Made by a program: the position numbers and the translations under genes
Assembly: GCF_020539505.1 (NCBI RefSeq)
Contig: NZ_JACDXW010000005.1
Coordinates: 124,001-188,000, forward strand
DNA: 64,000 nucleotides
Source: Mesopusillimonas faecipullorum
Lineage (GTDB): Bacteria; Pseudomonadota; Gammaproteobacteria; Burkholderiales; Burkholderiaceae_B
Direction: 5' to 3'
Shown here: piece after piece, positions 9,550 through 20,438 of the stretch
How positions within the stretch are numbered: position 1 is the first letter of the stretch
Layout: each line of letters begins with the position of its first letter
Notes under the pieces: generated by a model
Seen by the model: only the letters and a program-made list of their open reading frames with translations
Told to the model about the DNA's origin: nothing
Databases searched by the model: none

Positions 9550-12195
9550 ATGAGTAAAACCCTGATTATTGCCGAGAAGCCCTCGGTTGCCCTCGATATT
9601 TCCCGCGCCTTGGGTGGATTCACCCGAGAAGGGGATTACTTCGAAAGCGACCAGTACGTGCTGTCGTCCAGCATCGGCCATCTTCTGACACTGGTAGCGC
9701 CCAACGATCCGGTACGCGGCAAATGGAGCTTCACCCACTTGCCGGTGATTCCTCCCCAGTTTGAACTCGGCCCCACAGACAAAAAGTCTGCCGAACGCCT
9801 GAAGCTGCTCGTGCGTCTGCTTAAACGCAAAGACGTAGATGCCGTCATCAACGCCTGTGACGCGGGCCGTGAAGGCGAACTCATCTTCCGCTACATTGTT
9901 CAATACGCCGGGGTCAAAAAGCCCATCAAGCGTCTTTGGCTGCAGTCCATGACGCAAACCGCCATACGCGAAGCCTTCGAACGCCTGCGCGACGATTCCG
10001 ACCTGAAGCCCCTGGAATCGGCCGCTCGCTCGCGTGCCGAAGCCGACTGGCTGGTGGGTATCAATGGCACCCGTGCCATGACCGCCTTCAACAGCAAAGA
10101 CGGCGGCTTCTTCAAAACCCCCGTGGGTCGCGTGCAAACGCCCACTTTGGCCATCGTCAACGAACGAGAAGAGCGCATACGGCGTTTCGTTTCACGCGAC
10201 TACTGGGAAGTGCACGCCACGTTTATCGCCGCTGGCGGCCTTTATACCGGGCGCTGGTTCGACCCCAATTTCAAGAAAGACGAACTCGACCCCGAACAGC
10301 GCGATTCCCGTCTTTGGTCTCAGCTTGCCGCACAGACCATCGTCACTGCTTGCGAAGGCCAGCCTGGCATCGTCTCCGAAGAGTCCAAGCCTTCCACCCA
10401 GCTATCGCCAGCGCTGTTCGACCTGACCTCTTTGCAGCGCGAGGCCAACTCCAGGTTCGGATTTTCGGCCAAGACCACGCTCGCGTTGGCACAAACGCTT
10501 TACGAGCGGCACAAGGCGCTGACCTATCCTCGTACCGATTCGCGTTATCTGCCCGAAGATTATTTAGGCACCGTGCGCGGCACCGTGCAAGCCTTGGCCG
10601 ACACCGATACGCCGGCCAATGCCAGCACACGCCCCTTTGCCGAGCAGCTTGGCAAAAGCGATTGGATACGCCCCAACAAACGCATCTTCGATAACAAGAA
10701 GGTGTCCGATCACTTTGCCATCATCCCCACCCTGCAGGTGCCTCGCGAGCTCAGCGACGCAGAAGGAAAAATTTACGAGCTGGTCGTACGGCGCTTCCTG
10801 GCGGTGTTTTTCCCCGCAGCAGAGTTCCGCATCACCACCCGTATCACCGAAGTGTCGGGGCATCGCTTTAAAACCGAAGGCAAGGTGCTGGTCAAGCCGG
10901 GCTGGCTGGCCATTTACGGTCGCGAAAGCCAAGGCAACGACGACAACCTCGCCGCCGTTGCCGAAGGCGAAAAAGTTCGCACCGAAGATGTAGAACTGCG
11001 GGCGCTGACCACCAAACCCCCTGCACGCTTTACCGAAGCCACGCTGCTGTCAGCCATGGAAGGCGCCGGCAAACTGGTAGACGACGAAGCGCTGCGCGAA
11101 GCCATGTCGGAACGCGGTTTGGGTACGCCTGCTACGCGAGCCGCCATCATCGAAGGCCTGCTCAACGAAAGTTATCTGCGCCGTGAAGGCCGCGAACTGA
11201 TTCCTACCGCCAAAGCCCGTCAGTTGATGACGCTGCTTGCGGGCTTAGGGGTCAACGAACTGACCTCGCCCGAACTGACCGGGGGCTGGGAACACCAACT
11301 CAAGCAAATCGAGCAAGGCCAGCTGAACCGCGACGCTTTCATGCGCGATATTGCACAGATGACGCAGGTGATTGTTAAACGCGCCAAAGAGTACGAGCGC
11401 GACACCGTGCCGGGTGATTACGTCACCTTGCAAGCCCCCTGCCCTAAATGCGCGGGTGTCGTCAAAGAAAACTACCGCCGCTATGCCTGCACCCAATGCG
11501 ATTTCTCCATAGGCAAACATCCGGGTGGCCGCACCTTCGAGGTGCCCGAAGTTGAAACCCTGCTGCGCGAACGCACCTTGGGGCCGCTTACCGGCTTTAT
11601 CAGCAAGATGGGGCGCCCGTTCTCGGCCCTGCTGCGCATCACCGACGAGTTCAAGCTGGAGTTCGACTTCGGCCAGAACGACGAAGACGACAACGAGCCC
11701 GTAGACTTTTCTGCGCTCAGCCCGCTGGGTAGCTGCCCCAAATGTGGCGGGCGCGTGTTCGAACATGGCATGAACTATGTTTGCGAAAAATCCGTCGGCC
11801 CTGAAAAAAGCTGCGATTTCCGCTCGGGCAAAGTCATCCTGCAACAAGAGATCTCTCAGGCCCAATTTGCCAAACTGCTTAACGAAGGCAAAACCGATTT
11901 GCTGGACGGCTTCGTTTCCAGCCGCACCAATCGCAAGTTCAAGGCCTTCCTGGCCAAGCAGGCTGACGGCAAAATAGGCTTCGAGTTCGAGCCTCGTCCG
12001 GCGGGTAAAACCGCTTCGGCAAAAAAAGCAGCCTCTAAGACAGCAGCCCCTGCCAAGAAAACTGCTGCCAAAAAAGCCGCTAGCAAAAAGACCGCAGCCA
12101 AGAAGGCACCGGCTAAAAAAGCCGCTGCAAAGAAAGCCGCCAGCAAAACTGCCCGCAAGACCACCCCGCCGGTCGACGACGACGCCCCCTTCTAA
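9550..12195 (+). CDS. topB: DNA topoisomerase III (type IA) with histone-H1-like tail
   Basis: 881 residues. It makes transient single-strand breaks to decatenate or relax DNA. The Toprim domain is at the N-terminus (ACDAGREGELIF near residues 102-113), and the active-site tyrosine is Tyr326 in TYPRTDSRY. C-terminal zinc-ribbon remnants have CPKC and CTQC pairs (about 632-655) and CPKC with a later Cys (about 725-750). The last 65 residues are an Ala/Lys/Pro tail (AKKAASKTAA, PAKKAAAKKAA) like bacterial H1-type DNA-binding proteins. E. coli TopB is about 650 residues; the extra length comes from the zinc domains and the tail. Confidence 0.92.
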   Translation: MSKTLIIAEKPSVALDISRALGGFTREGDYFESDQYVLSSSIGHLLTLVAPNDPVRGKWSFTHLPVIPPQFELGPTDKKSAERLKLLVRLLKRKDVDAVINACDAGREGELIFRYIVQYAGVKKPIKRLWLQSMTQTAIREAFERLRDDSDLKPLESAARSRAEADWLVGINGTRAMTAFNSKDGGFFKTPVGRVQTPTLAIVNEREERIRRFVSRDYWEVHATFIAAGGLYTGRWFDPNFKKDELDPEQRDSRLWSQLAAQTIVTACEGQPGIVSEESKPSTQLSPALFDLTSLQREANSRFGFSAKTTLALAQTLYERHKALTYPRTDSRYLPEDYLGTVRGTVQALADTDTPANASTRPFAEQLGKSDWIRPNKRIFDNKKVSDHFAIIPTLQVPRELSDAEGKIYELVVRRFLAVFFPAAEFRITTRITEVSGHRFKTEGKVLVKPGWLAIYGRESQGNDDNLAAVAEGEKVRTEDVELRALTTKPPARFTEATLLSAMEGAGKLVDDEALREAMSERGLGTPATRAAIIEGLLNESYLRREGRELIPTAKARQLMTLLAGLGVNELTSPELTGGWEHQLKQIEQGQLNRDAFMRDIAQMTQVIVKRAKEYERDTVPGDYVTLQAPCPKCAGVVKENYRRYACTQCDFSIGKHPGGRTFEVPEVETLLRERTLGPLTGFISKMGRPFSALLRITDEFKLEFDFGQNDEDDNEPVDFSALSPLGSCPKCGGRVFEHGMNYVCEKSVGPEKSCDFRSGKVILQQEISQAQFAKLLNEGKTDLLDGFVSSRTNRKFKAFLAKQADGKIGFEFEPRPAGKTASAKKAASKTAAPAKKTAAKKAASKKTAAKKAPAKKAAAKKAASKTARKTTPPVDDDAPF

Positions 12196-12207
12196 GCAAG
12201 CGAATCA

Positions 12208-12837
12208 ATGGCTAAAACACCAGCGCCCTGGCACGAAGTCCGCCGCTCCGCCCTGCATGGCAACGGCGTCTTCGCTTTGCGCGACATCCCAGCAGGCACA
12301 CGCATTCTGCCTTATACGGGGGCACGCATCAGCCCCGAAGAAGCCGACGCTCGCCACCCCACCAACCCAGAAGACCCGTTTCACACCTTCTTCTTTGCGC
12401 TGTCTTGCGGCAAGGTGATAGACGGCGGCAAAAAAGGCAACGATGCTCGCTGGATCAACCACAGCTGCGAGCCCAACTGCGAAACCGAAGAAAGCCACGA
12501 CGGCACCCGCGTCACCATCGTGGCCCTGCGCGACATCCCAGCCGGTGAAGAACTGTTCTACGACTACGGCCTGGTCATAGACGATGTGATTACCGAGCAG
12601 ATGAAGCGGGATTACCGCTGCTTGTGCGGCTCGGCCTCCTGCCGTGGCACCATGTTGGCGTTAACCGAAGAAGCGCAAGTTGGCTCTGATACTGAGACCG
12701 ACAAAACGGCCGAGCTGGAAGCCCAACTCAAGCGCTTGCGCAAAAAACACAGCAAACTGAAGAAACGGGTAGGGAAGCTGGAAAAGAAAACCAGCCAACT
12801 GCTACAGTGGCTGGCTGGGCCCGACGAGCGGGACTAA
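12208..12837 (+). CDS. SET-domain lysine methyltransferase-like protein
   Basis: 209 residues. The SET fold is clear: N-terminal GNGVFALRDIPAGT (18-31), RWINHSCEPNCE (81-92) with the NHSCxPN cofactor-binding pseudoknot motif, GEELFYDYG (113-121) with the conserved tyrosine, and a cysteine-rich post-SET segment (Cys138, Cys140, Cys145). After residue 165 comes a strongly basic coiled coil. By family it would transfer methyl groups from SAM to lysines of a protein. It starts 12 bases after topB, whose lysine-rich tail is an obvious candidate substrate; that link is inference. A terminator follows. Confidence 0.88.
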   Translation: MAKTPAPWHEVRRSALHGNGVFALRDIPAGTRILPYTGARISPEEADARHPTNPEDPFHTFFFALSCGKVIDGGKKGNDARWINHSCEPNCETEESHDGTRVTIVALRDIPAGEELFYDYGLVIDDVITEQMKRDYRCLCGSASCRGTMLALTEEAQVGSDTETDKTAELEAQLKRLRKKHSKLKKRVGKLEKKTSQLLQWLAGPDERD

Positions 12838-12860
12838 GGCTGGCCTTGCCACACCCGCGC

Positions 12861-12883
12861 GGGGGCCTAATCAGGCCCCCTTT
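12861..12883 (+). terminator. Hairpin terminator after the SET gene
   Basis: GGGGGCCT (12861-12868) pairs with AGGCCCCC (12873-12880) across a 4-base loop, followed by TTT. It is between the convergent SET and amn genes. The T-tract is short, so termination may be partial. Confidence 0.6.
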
Positions 12884-12892
12884 AAAAACCCA

Positions 12893-14401
12893 CTACTGAA
12901 ACGGCGTTTCCAGAAAGCTGCGCAGCTTGCGCGAGTGCAGCCTGGCGGGTGGCATGTCGCGCAGTTTTTCAAGGGCGCGTATGCCTATGTGCAGATGTTG
13001 CCCCACCTGAGTGCGGTAAAACGCACTGGCCATGCCCGGCAGTTTGAGCTCGCCATGCAGGGGTTTGTCGGAAACACATAACAAGGTGCCATAAGGCACG
13101 CGAAAGCGAAAACCGTTGGCGGCGATGGTGGCGGACTCCATGTCCAGGGCAATAGCACGCGATTGCGACAGCTGCTGCACAGGCTCGTCGTGCTCACGCA
13201 GTTCCCAGTTGCGGTTGTCGGTGCTGGCTACCGTGCCGGTACGCATAATGCGCTTGAGCTCCCAGCCGGACAAGCCTGAGACCTCGGCCACGGCCTGTTC
13301 GAGCGCGACTTGGATTTCCGCCAAAGGCGGCACCGGCACCCACAGAGGAAGATCATCGTCGAGAATATGATCTTGACGCACGTAGCCGTGAGCCAGCACA
13401 TAGTCGCCCAGCCGCTGCGTGGTGCGCAAACCGGCGCAATGGCCCAACATTAGCCAGGCAGAAGGTCGCAGCACCGCCACGTGGTCGGTAATGGTTTTGG
13501 CATTAGAGGGGCCTACACCGATATTGATCAAGGTAATGCCGGTATGGGCGTCGCGCATCAAGTGATACGAAGGCATCTGCGGCACACGTGCGGGCGGCTC
13601 GCCCTCGCGTACCAAACGGCCATCGACCCAACGCGTCACCACGTTACCGGGTTCAACGAGGGCGGTATAGCCTGCTTGGGTGTCGGCCAGCTTGGCCCGC
13701 GCCCATTCGCAGAATTCGTCTATATAAAACTGATAGTTGGTGAACAAGACAAAATTCTGAAAGTGACGCGGCGCCGTCGCGGTGTAGTGCTGCAAGCGAT
13801 GTAATGAGTAATCGACGCGGGGTGCGGTAAAGGGCGCAAGCGGCAGCGGCGCACCATTGCTGCGCCAGGTGCCGTTGACGATGGCATCGTCGGTAATGCC
13901 CAAGTCGGGCGTATCGAAGTGGTCGCGCAAAGCGTCGCTCAGGGCGTCTGAACATATCGCGCCTACGTGTTCACCCTCGGCAAACGCAAAATGCAAGGGC
14001 AGGGGCACCGTAGATTCACCCACCTCGACAGGCACACCGTGGTTCTCAAGCAGCAGGCCGATTTGTTCTCGCAGATAGTCGGCATACAGCCCAGGCTGAG
14101 TGATGGTGGTGGCATACACCCCCGGCTCGACCACGTGGCCATACGATAAACGGCTATCCACCTCTTGGTAGGTACTGACGGCCAGACGCAATGCCGGGTA
14201 ATAAGCGCGCACACGCACACCCCGCACGCCGCGCCCTTGTGCGTACTCGGTGTACCGCTCACGCAAAAAAGCGGTATTACGCGCATAGATTTCGGACAGC
14301 CTGGCGACGGCTTGGTCAGCATCGCGGAAACTGCTGAAGGGCATGGGTTCCGGTGAGATCAGCCGGCTGTCTTCCGCTCTAGGGTTCTTCATACTATTCA
14401 A
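12893..14401 (-). CDS. amn: AMP nucleosidase
   Basis: 502 residues (E. coli Amn is 484). It hydrolyses AMP to adenine and ribose 5-phosphate. The N-terminal AMP nucleosidase domain runs to about residue 190, and the C-terminal half is a nucleoside-phosphorylase-like catalytic domain with GITLINIGVGPSNAKT, LMLGHCAGLR and ALDMESATIAANG (the conserved Met-Glu pair binding ribose). Its 5' region faces the malate synthase gene, separated by about 186 AT-rich bases. Confidence 0.92.
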   Translation of the reverse strand: MNSMKNPRAEDSRLISPEPMPFSSFRDADQAVARLSEIYARNTAFLRERYTEYAQGRGVRGVRVRAYYPALRLAVSTYQEVDSRLSYGHVVEPGVYATTITQPGLYADYLREQIGLLLENHGVPVEVGESTVPLPLHFAFAEGEHVGAICSDALSDALRDHFDTPDLGITDDAIVNGTWRSNGAPLPLAPFTAPRVDYSLHRLQHYTATAPRHFQNFVLFTNYQFYIDEFCEWARAKLADTQAGYTALVEPGNVVTRWVDGRLVREGEPPARVPQMPSYHLMRDAHTGITLINIGVGPSNAKTITDHVAVLRPSAWLMLGHCAGLRTTQRLGDYVLAHGYVRQDHILDDDLPLWVPVPPLAEIQVALEQAVAEVSGLSGWELKRIMRTGTVASTDNRNWELREHDEPVQQLSQSRAIALDMESATIAANGFRFRVPYGTLLCVSDKPLHGELKLPGMASAFYRTQVGQHLHIGIRALEKLRDMPPARLHSRKLRSFLETPFQ

Positions 14402-14587
14402 GACTATTCTTACCCAAATAAAATATCAATTACATAAGTTTTAGTTAAAAGTGATGTGACTGCCAGAAGCTTGAGCTAGCACTGACGACAGTACATACTA
14501 AATACCTTCTCATTATGCGCAGACCCAGACTTTAAGCGTGCAACATTGCCGCCTCGTGACTCGCCACTGCAATACTCAGGAATCCTC

Positions 14588-16753
14588 ATGACGCAAAGAA
14601 TCCGCCACCATCGCCTGCAAGTCGCTTCGATTCTGAACGACTTCATCGAAAAAGAGGCTCTGCCGGGCACCGGCATAGCCGCCGACACCTTCTGGGCTGG
14701 CTTCGATGCCATCGTACATGAGCTGACACCCCGCAACCGCGCCCTGTTGGCCGAGCGCGACAGGCTACAACACGAGATCGACGCCTGGCATCGCGCGCAC
14801 CCCGGCCCTATTCAAGACAAAGCCGCGTATCGTGGTTTTCTTGAACAAATCGCTTATTTGCGCCCCGACCCCGAAGCCGTCACCATCAAGCCCCAGAACC
14901 TGGACGACGAATTTACCCGTCAGGCAGGCCCGCAACTGGTCGTGCCCATTACCAATGCCCGCTACGCCCTGAATGCCGCCAACGCGCGCTGGGGCAGTCT
15001 GTACGATGCCTTATATGGCACCGACGCCATCCCCGAAACCGATGACGCCGCCATTACCAGCACATACAACCCCATCCGGGGTGCCAAAGTGGTGGCCTAT
15101 GCCCGCCGTGTGCTCGACAGCACCCTGCCCTTGCAGCAAGGCTCGCATGCCGACGCCCAGCGCTACCGCGTTGCAGACGGTGCGCTGCAGGTAGACCTGA
15201 AAGACGGCACCCGCACCACACTTGCCGATCCTTCCTTGCTACTGGGCTACCGTGGGCAGCCCGACAAGCCCGAGGCCCTTATTTTCCGTCACAACGGCCT
15301 GCACCTGGAATTACAGTTCGACGAAACCCACCCCATAGGCAGCCAAGACCCCGCCCATATCAAAGACGTGCTGCTTGAGGCCGCGCTGACCACCATCATG
15401 GACTGCGAAGACTCCGTCGCCACCGTAGACGCCGAAGATAAAACGCTGGCTTATCGCAACTGGCTGGGCCTGATGCAGGGTTCGCTTGTTGAAGAAGTGA
15501 GCAAGAACGGCAAGACTTTCACACGCAAGCTGAATGAAGACCGCCCCTACACCGATCTGCAAGGCAAGGCCTGCACTTTGCCTGCGCGCTCCCTGATGCT
15601 GGTGCGTAATGTCGGGCACCTGATGACCAACCCGGCCATTCTTGATGAAGAAGGCAACGAAGTCTTCGAAGGCATCATGGACGCCGTTGTCACTTCGCTG
15701 GCCGCACTGCATGACTTAAAGCGCAAAGGCAATTCGCGTAAAGGTTCCGTTTACATCGTCAAACCCAAGATGCACGGCCCCGACGAAGTCGCCTTTGCCG
15801 CCGAGCTATTTGGCCGTGTCGAACAGCTGCTGGGCATGGCACCCAACACGCTGAAAATGGGCATCATGGACGAAGAACGCCGTACCAGCGTCAATCTGCG
15901 CGCCTGCATTGCCCAAGCGGTAGACCGCGTAGCGTTCATCAACACCGGCTTCCTCGACCGCACCGGCGACGAAATGCATACCTCCATGTTGGCCGGGCCC
16001 ATGATACGCAAGGGCGATATGAAGCGCAGCGCCTGGATAGACGCCTACGAGCGCAATAACGTGCAAACCGGCCTGGCATGCGGCCTGCGTGGCAAAGCCC
16101 AGATCGGCAAGGGCATGTGGGCCATGCCCGATCTGATGGCGGCCATGCTTGAACAAAAAATCGGCCACTTGAAAGCCGGCGGCAATACGGCATGGGTGCC
16201 TTCACCCACCGCAGCCACCCTGCATGCCCTGCACTATCATCAGGCCGATGTGCAAGCCATACAAAAAGAAATGGAAGGCAAACACGAGGCTCTGCTCGAT
16301 ACCATTCTGGAAGTGCCTGTCGCCGACAAGCCCAATTGGTCAGCACAAGACATCCAGCAAGAGCTGGACAACAACGCCCAAGGGATTCTGGGTTATGTGG
16401 TGCGCTGGATAGATCAGGGCGTGGGCTGCTCCAAGGTGCCTGACATCCATGACATCGGCCTTATGGAAGACCGGGCCACCTTGCGTATCTCCAGCCAACA
16501 TATGGCCAACTGGCTGCACCACGGCATTGCAACGCGCGAACAGATTGAAGAAACCCTCAAGCGCATGGCCAAGGTGGTTGATGCCCAGAACGCCGGCGAC
16601 CCGCATTACCGGCCCATGGCCCCCAACTTCGAAAAATCCCTGGCCTTTAAAGCCGCCAGCGATCTGATCTTCAAGGGCATGGAGCAACCCAACGGCTATA
16701 CCGAGCCTTTGCTGCATTACTGGCGCCAACAGGTCAAGGCGCAACAAGCATGA
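14588..16753 (+). CDS. glcB: Malate synthase G
   Basis: 721 residues from the ATG at 14588, which fits the 723-residue E. coli enzyme; the frame extends 14 codons further upstream. It condenses glyoxylate with acetyl-CoA to malate in the glyoxylate/glycolate route. Diagnostic stretches are [18 protein letters not shown] (Mg2+ and substrate site), [40 protein letters not shown] and [16 protein letters not shown]. It is monocistronic, with a strong terminator 20 bases after the stop. Confidence 0.95.
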   Translation: MTQRIRHHRLQVASILNDFIEKEALPGTGIAADTFWAGFDAIVHELTPRNRALLAERDRLQHEIDAWHRAHPGPIQDKAAYRGFLEQIAYLRPDPEAVTIKPQNLDDEFTRQAGPQLVVPITNARYALNAANARWGSLYDALYGTDAIPETDDAAITSTYNPIRGAKVVAYARRVLDSTLPLQQGSHADAQRYRVADGALQVDLKDGTRTTLADPSLLLGYRGQPDKPEALIFRHNGLHLELQFDETHPIGSQDPAHIKDVLLEAALTTIMDCEDSVATVDAEDKTLAYRNWLGLMQGSLVEEVSKNGKTFTRKLNEDRPYTDLQGKACTLPARSLMLVRNVGHLMTNPAILDEEGNEVFEGIMDAVVTSLAALHDLKRKGNSRKGSVYIVKPKMHGPDEVAFAAELFGRVEQLLGMAPNTLKMGIMDEERRTSVNLRACIAQAVDRVAFINTGFLDRTGDEMHTSMLAGPMIRKGDMKRSAWIDAYERNNVQTGLACGLRGKAQIGKGMWAMPDLMAAMLEQKIGHLKAGGNTAWVPSPTAATLHALHYHQADVQAIQKEMEGKHEALLDTILEVPVADKPNWSAQDIQQELDNNAQGILGYVVRWIDQGVGCSKVPDIHDIGLMEDRATLRISSQHMANWLHHGIATREQIEETLKRMAKVVDAQNAGDPHYRPMAPNFEKSLAFKAASDLIFKGMEQPNGYTEPLLHYWRQQVKAQQA

Positions 16754-16773
16754 ACGCAGTCAGCCCGCAAGCA

Positions 16774-16820
16774 CGCCGCCCGGCGCAGTAAACTACTACT
16801 GCGCCGGGCGGCGCTTTTTT
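16774..16820 (+). terminator. Strong rho-independent terminator of glcB
   Basis: A 17-bp perfect GC-rich stem (16774-16790 with 16797-16813), a 6-base loop AACTAC, then CTTTTTT. It is among the strongest intrinsic terminators in the window. Confidence 0.92.
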
Positions 16821-16837
16821 ACGGCTCAATCCTTCTC

Positions 16838-17431
16838 ATGACCCCAGCTACCCTCAGACACCTGCAAGCCAGTCAATATCCACGCATGCCTTGGCGCAAC
16901 GGCGCCGGTGTCACCACCGAGGTCGCCATCAATGCCGGTGGGGGTCTGCAGGGATTTGACTGGCGTGTCTCTATCGCCGATGTCGGCCAGGACGGGCCGT
17001 TTTCGGCATTTCCCGGTATGCAGCGCATCATTGCCGTGCTTGAGGGCGCAGGCATGGAGTTGACCGTGGACGGGCGCAAACACGCCCTACAGGGCCCAGG
17101 ACAGCCGTATGCGTTTTCGGGTGACAGCCAGGTAGAAAGCCGCCTTTTGAACGGCCCTATCCGCGACTTCAATCTGATTTATGCGCCGCAGCGCTACCAG
17201 GCACGCTTGCAATGGCTGCAGGGCTCAGCGCGCTATGACTTTCATAGCAGCGCCCCGCTGGTGCTGGTTTTCAATGCAGGGCAAGCCCTGCAAGTGACGG
17301 TAAACAAGCAAACCAGCGAGTTGGCCGAACATGACAGCTTGCAAGTCGAGGCGGCGGACCTGACCCCCTACGGCCTGCAAGCCCACGCAGGCGTAAACGC
17401 CTGCGTGATCGAGTTGCAGGCTATCGCTTAG
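16838..17431 (+). CDS. HutD/Ves family cupin protein
   Basis: 197 residues. It matches the HutD/Ves cupin family: [17 protein letters not shown] near residues 14-30 (family PWxNGxGxTxE), [10 protein letters not shown] and [16 protein letters not shown]. HutD proteins often accompany histidine utilisation genes, where they may limit urocanate build-up, but no hut gene is present here, so the specific role is open. It is convergent with the argD-like gene, with a 4-base overlap of the coding ends. Confidence 0.82.
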   Translation: MTPATLRHLQASQYPRMPWRNGAGVTTEVAINAGGGLQGFDWRVSIADVGQDGPFSAFPGMQRIIAVLEGAGMELTVDGRKHALQGPGQPYAFSGDSQVESRLLNGPIRDFNLIYAPQRYQARLQWLQGSARYDFHSSAPLVLVFNAGQALQVTVNKQTSELAEHDSLQVEAADLTPYGLQAHAGVNACVIELQAIA

Positions 17432-18615
17432 TCGGCCTGAGCAATCAGCTCGTCCAGCCACGACAACATCAGCTCGATTTCGTCGGCACTGACATTCAGC
17501 GCGGGCATGAAGCGCAGCAGGTTAGGCCGCGGTGCATTCAGCAACAAGCCTTCAGGGGCGCGATTGATGGCTGCCTTGACCAAGGCGGGGCCGATGTCGC
17601 GACCCAGTTTCAGGGCACGCAACATGCCCAGGCCGCGTTCGCCCTCCATGCCGTGCTTGTCGGACAAGCGGATCAGGCCCTTGGAAAGCTGTTCGGCACG
17701 AGCATTGACGGAATCGAGAAAACCCGGCGCGGCGATGGTATCGAATACCGCCAGCCCCGCAGCCGCCATCAAGGGGTTGCCGTTATACGTACCACCTTGG
17801 TCGCCATGCTTGAACACACTGACCTCTTCGCGGGCGCACAGCGCCGCCAAAGGCACACCGCCGCCTATGCCCTTGGCCAGGGTCATGATGTCGGGTTCCA
17901 CGCCAAAGTGCTGGTAGGCGAACATGGCGCCGGTGCGGCCTACGCCGGTTTGCACTTCGTCGACGATGAGCAGCATATTGTTGGCGTGCGTCAGTTCACG
18001 CAGTTCGCGCATGAATTCGGCGGTAACCGGGATGACACCACTTTCGCCCTGCACAGGCTCAAGCATAATCGCCACGGTTTGGTCATCGATAAGCGCACGT
18101 ACGGAATCCAGGTCGTTAAGCTTGGCCTTGGGAAAACCGTCTACCTGAGGTGCGAAGATGGTGTCCCAACCCGGCTTGCCTGAGGCCGACATAGTTGCCA
18201 AGGTGCGACCATGAAAGCTGTGTTCGAAGGTGATGATCTTGTAAGCACCGCCGCGTTTAAGCTGCCCCCACTTGCGCGCCAGCTTGATGGCGCCTTCGTT
18301 GGCTTCTGCACCACTATTGGCGAAGAATACGCGGTCAAAACAGGAAGCCTGTGTCAGGCGACGCGCGAGATCCATAGAAGGCTGGTTATAGAAAGCCGGC
18401 GAAGGATTCAACAGGGTAGAAGCTTGACGCGTAATGGCTTCAACCACCGGCTGGGGGCAATGGCCCAGGCAGTTGACCGCCCAACCCTGCATGAAATCGA
18501 GATATCGCTTGCCCTGGTGATCCTCTAGCCAAGAGCCTTGACCGCGCACGAACACGAGTTCCGGGCGGGACGTAATCTCCATCAGCGCCTGCGCGCCAGC
18601 CTGATCAAATTGCAT
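17428..18615 (-). CDS. argD: Acetylornithine/succinylornithine-type transaminase (class III, ArgD-like)
   Basis: 395 residues, a PLP-dependent fold-type I class III aminotransferase. The PLP lysine is in [15 protein letters not shown], the preceding Asp is in [15 protein letters not shown], and the PLP phosphate region is [18 protein letters not shown]. Sequence and length fit ArgD, which makes N-acetylornithine for arginine synthesis; related enzymes act on other omega-amino acids, so specificity is probable rather than certain. It stands alone, and no other arg gene lies nearby. Confidence 0.85.
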   Translation of the reverse strand: MQFDQAGAQALMEITSRPELVFVRGQGSWLEDHQGKRYLDFMQGWAVNCLGHCPQPVVEAITRQASTLLNPSPAFYNQPSMDLARRLTQASCFDRVFFANSGAEANEGAIKLARKWGQLKRGGAYKIITFEHSFHGRTLATMSASGKPGWDTIFAPQVDGFPKAKLNDLDSVRALIDDQTVAIMLEPVQGESGVIPVTAEFMRELRELTHANNMLLIVDEVQTGVGRTGAMFAYQHFGVEPDIMTLAKGIGGGVPLAALCAREEVSVFKHGDQGGTYNGNPLMAAAGLAVFDTIAAPGFLDSVNARAEQLSKGLIRLSDKHGMEGERGLGMLRALKLGRDIGPALVKAAINRAPEGLLLNAPRPNLLRFMPALNVSADEIELMLSWLDELIAQAD

Positions 18616-18713
18616 GGTGGATTTTCCAGGGTAAGAAATGAAAAAAGCCGGCCAGGTCGAAACCCACCGGCGAGCGTGAAGCCGCCCTAATGTTCACGCC
18701 GATTTTAGCGTAG

Positions 18714-18744
18714 AAAGAAAGCGGGCAGCCCTGTGGCCGCCCGC
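18714..18744 (-). terminator. Terminator of the TRAP permease gene
   Basis: On the minus strand, GCGGGCGGCC and GGCTGCCCGC (18721-18744, one mismatch, 4-base loop) are followed by TTTCTTT (18720-18714). It lies about 20 bases after the dctM-like stop. Confidence 0.75.
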
Positions 18745-18764
18745 TACGTTGCCGGATTCAGACA

Positions 18765-20429
18765 CTACTTGAATATCGGCGGGCCGTCGTCGTCCCCATA
18801 AATGGAGTCCTCAAAACCACCGTCCATCTTGATCTCGACCGTGGACGGGTCCACAGAGCTGACCTCCGACTTGTAATGCATGACCAATGACGGGAAGCAC
18901 AGGATGACCGCCACCATCAGCAGCTGGATGATGATGAAGGGAACGGAACCCCAGTAGATCTGCCCAGTCGTCACTTTGGGAATGAGCTTGCCGGTCACCT
19001 TGTCTATGTAATCCTCCTTGGGCGCCACGGATCTTAGATAGAACAAGGCAAAGCCAAAGGGTGGGTGCATGAAGGACGTCTGCATATTCATGGCCAACAA
19101 GACCCCGAACCAGATCAGGTCTATGCCCATTTTGTCGGCCACCGGCGCCAGCAAAGGCACGACGATGAAGGCCAGTTCGAAGAAGTCCAGGAAGAAAGCC
19201 AACACGAAGACAAAGATGCTGACGAAGATGAGAAAGCCCAGTTCGCCGCCCGGCATGTTAACCAGCAGGTGCTCAACCCACAGATCGCCGTCTACCCCGC
19301 GGAAGGTCAGGGTGAAGATGGTCGCCCCGACCAGAATGAAGATGACGAAGGAAGTAAGCCGTATGGACGTGTCCATGGCCTGACGCAGCAAGGACATGGA
19401 TAAGCGCTTGCGGCTAAGGGCCATGATGATGGCGCCCACCGCCCCCATGGCACCGCCTTCGGTAGGCGTAGCCAGACCCAGGAAAATCGTACCCAGCACC
19501 AGAAAAATCAGAACTAGTGGCGGGATCATCGCAAAAGTGACGCGTTCGGCAATCTGCGACAACAACTTCAAGCCTAATAGCTTATTGGCCAGCGCCAACA
19601 CAAAGGCCACCAACCCCCAAGCCAGGACACCAATCACCACGGTTTCGTCTACGGCTGCGTCTTCGAGCACCATCCACTGCACAATGCCCAAGGCAGCAGC
19701 AACGGAGATGCCCATCAACACCAGCAGCGAACGTGTGCCGTGGCTGCCATTGGGTTCTACCATGACACGAGCATGCTCGGGCATAGCCGGGGCGCGCTTG
19801 GGACTGAGCAGGGACAAAACGATGATGTAGACCAGGTAACAGCCAACCAGCAAAAAGCCCGGCAGGATGGCGCCGCGATACATATCCCCCACAGGACGAC
19901 CCAGTTGGTCGGCCAACACAATCAATACTACCGAGGGTGGGATGATCTGTGACAAGGTGCCTACCGCTGCAATGGTGCCAGTAGCCAGCCGCCTGTCATA
20001 ACCGTAGCGCAGCATAATAGGCAGGGAAATCAGCCCCATGGCAATAACAGATGCCGACACCACACCCGTGGTCGCGGCCAGCACCGTCCCCACTACGACG
20101 ACCGCAATCGCCAAACCGCCTTTGAGCGGGCCGAACAACTGACCCACGGTTTCCAGCAGTTCTTCGGCCATGCCGGATCGTTCCAGCAAAAGCCCCATGA
20201 AGGTAAAAAATGGGATCGCCAACAACGTGTCGTTGGCGACAATGCCGAAAATGCGCTGTGGCAAAGCCTGGAATAGCGCCGGTGTAAACAGCCCCAGCTC
20301 TATGCCGATAAGTCCAAATAACAGCCCGTGAGCTGCCAGAGTAAAAGCGATCGGAAACCCCATCAACAAAAATAAGATGAGGGTGCCGAACATGATGGGC
20401 GCCATGTTGGCCGTAATGAGTTCTAGCAT
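18765..20429 (-). CDS. TRAP transporter large permease subunit (DctM-like)
   Basis: 554 residues, with about 12-14 membrane segments. It is the large permease of a tripartite ATP-independent periplasmic transporter, which imports organic acids using a sodium or proton gradient. Family features include LLERSGMAEELLE, TGVVSASVIAMGLISLPIML and the second-half GLATPTEGGAMGAVGA. The ribosome site AAGGA precedes the ATG. Its partner small permease upstream is cut to about 27 codons, and no solute-binding protein gene is nearby, so this system is probably non-functional unless subunits are supplied elsewhere. Confidence 0.92.
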   Translation of the reverse strand: MLELITANMAPIMFGTLILFLLMGFPIAFTLAAHGLLFGLIGIELGLFTPALFQALPQRIFGIVANDTLLAIPFFTFMGLLLERSGMAEELLETVGQLFGPLKGGLAIAVVVVGTVLAATTGVVSASVIAMGLISLPIMLRYGYDRRLATGTIAAVGTLSQIIPPSVVLIVLADQLGRPVGDMYRGAILPGFLLVGCYLVYIIVLSLLSPKRAPAMPEHARVMVEPNGSHGTRSLLVLMGISVAAALGIVQWMVLEDAAVDETVVIGVLAWGLVAFVLALANKLLGLKLLSQIAERVTFAMIPPLVLIFLVLGTIFLGLATPTEGGAMGAVGAIIMALSRKRLSMSLLRQAMDTSIRLTSFVIFILVGATIFTLTFRGVDGDLWVEHLLVNMPGGELGFLIFVSIFVFVLAFFLDFFELAFIVVPLLAPVADKMGIDLIWFGVLLAMNMQTSFMHPPFGFALFYLRSVAPKEDYIDKVTGKLIPKVTTGQIYWGSVPFIIIQLLMVAVILCFPSLVMHYKSEVSSVDPSTVEIKMDGGFEDSIYGDDDGPPIFK

Positions 20430-20438
20430 GGCCTTTCC

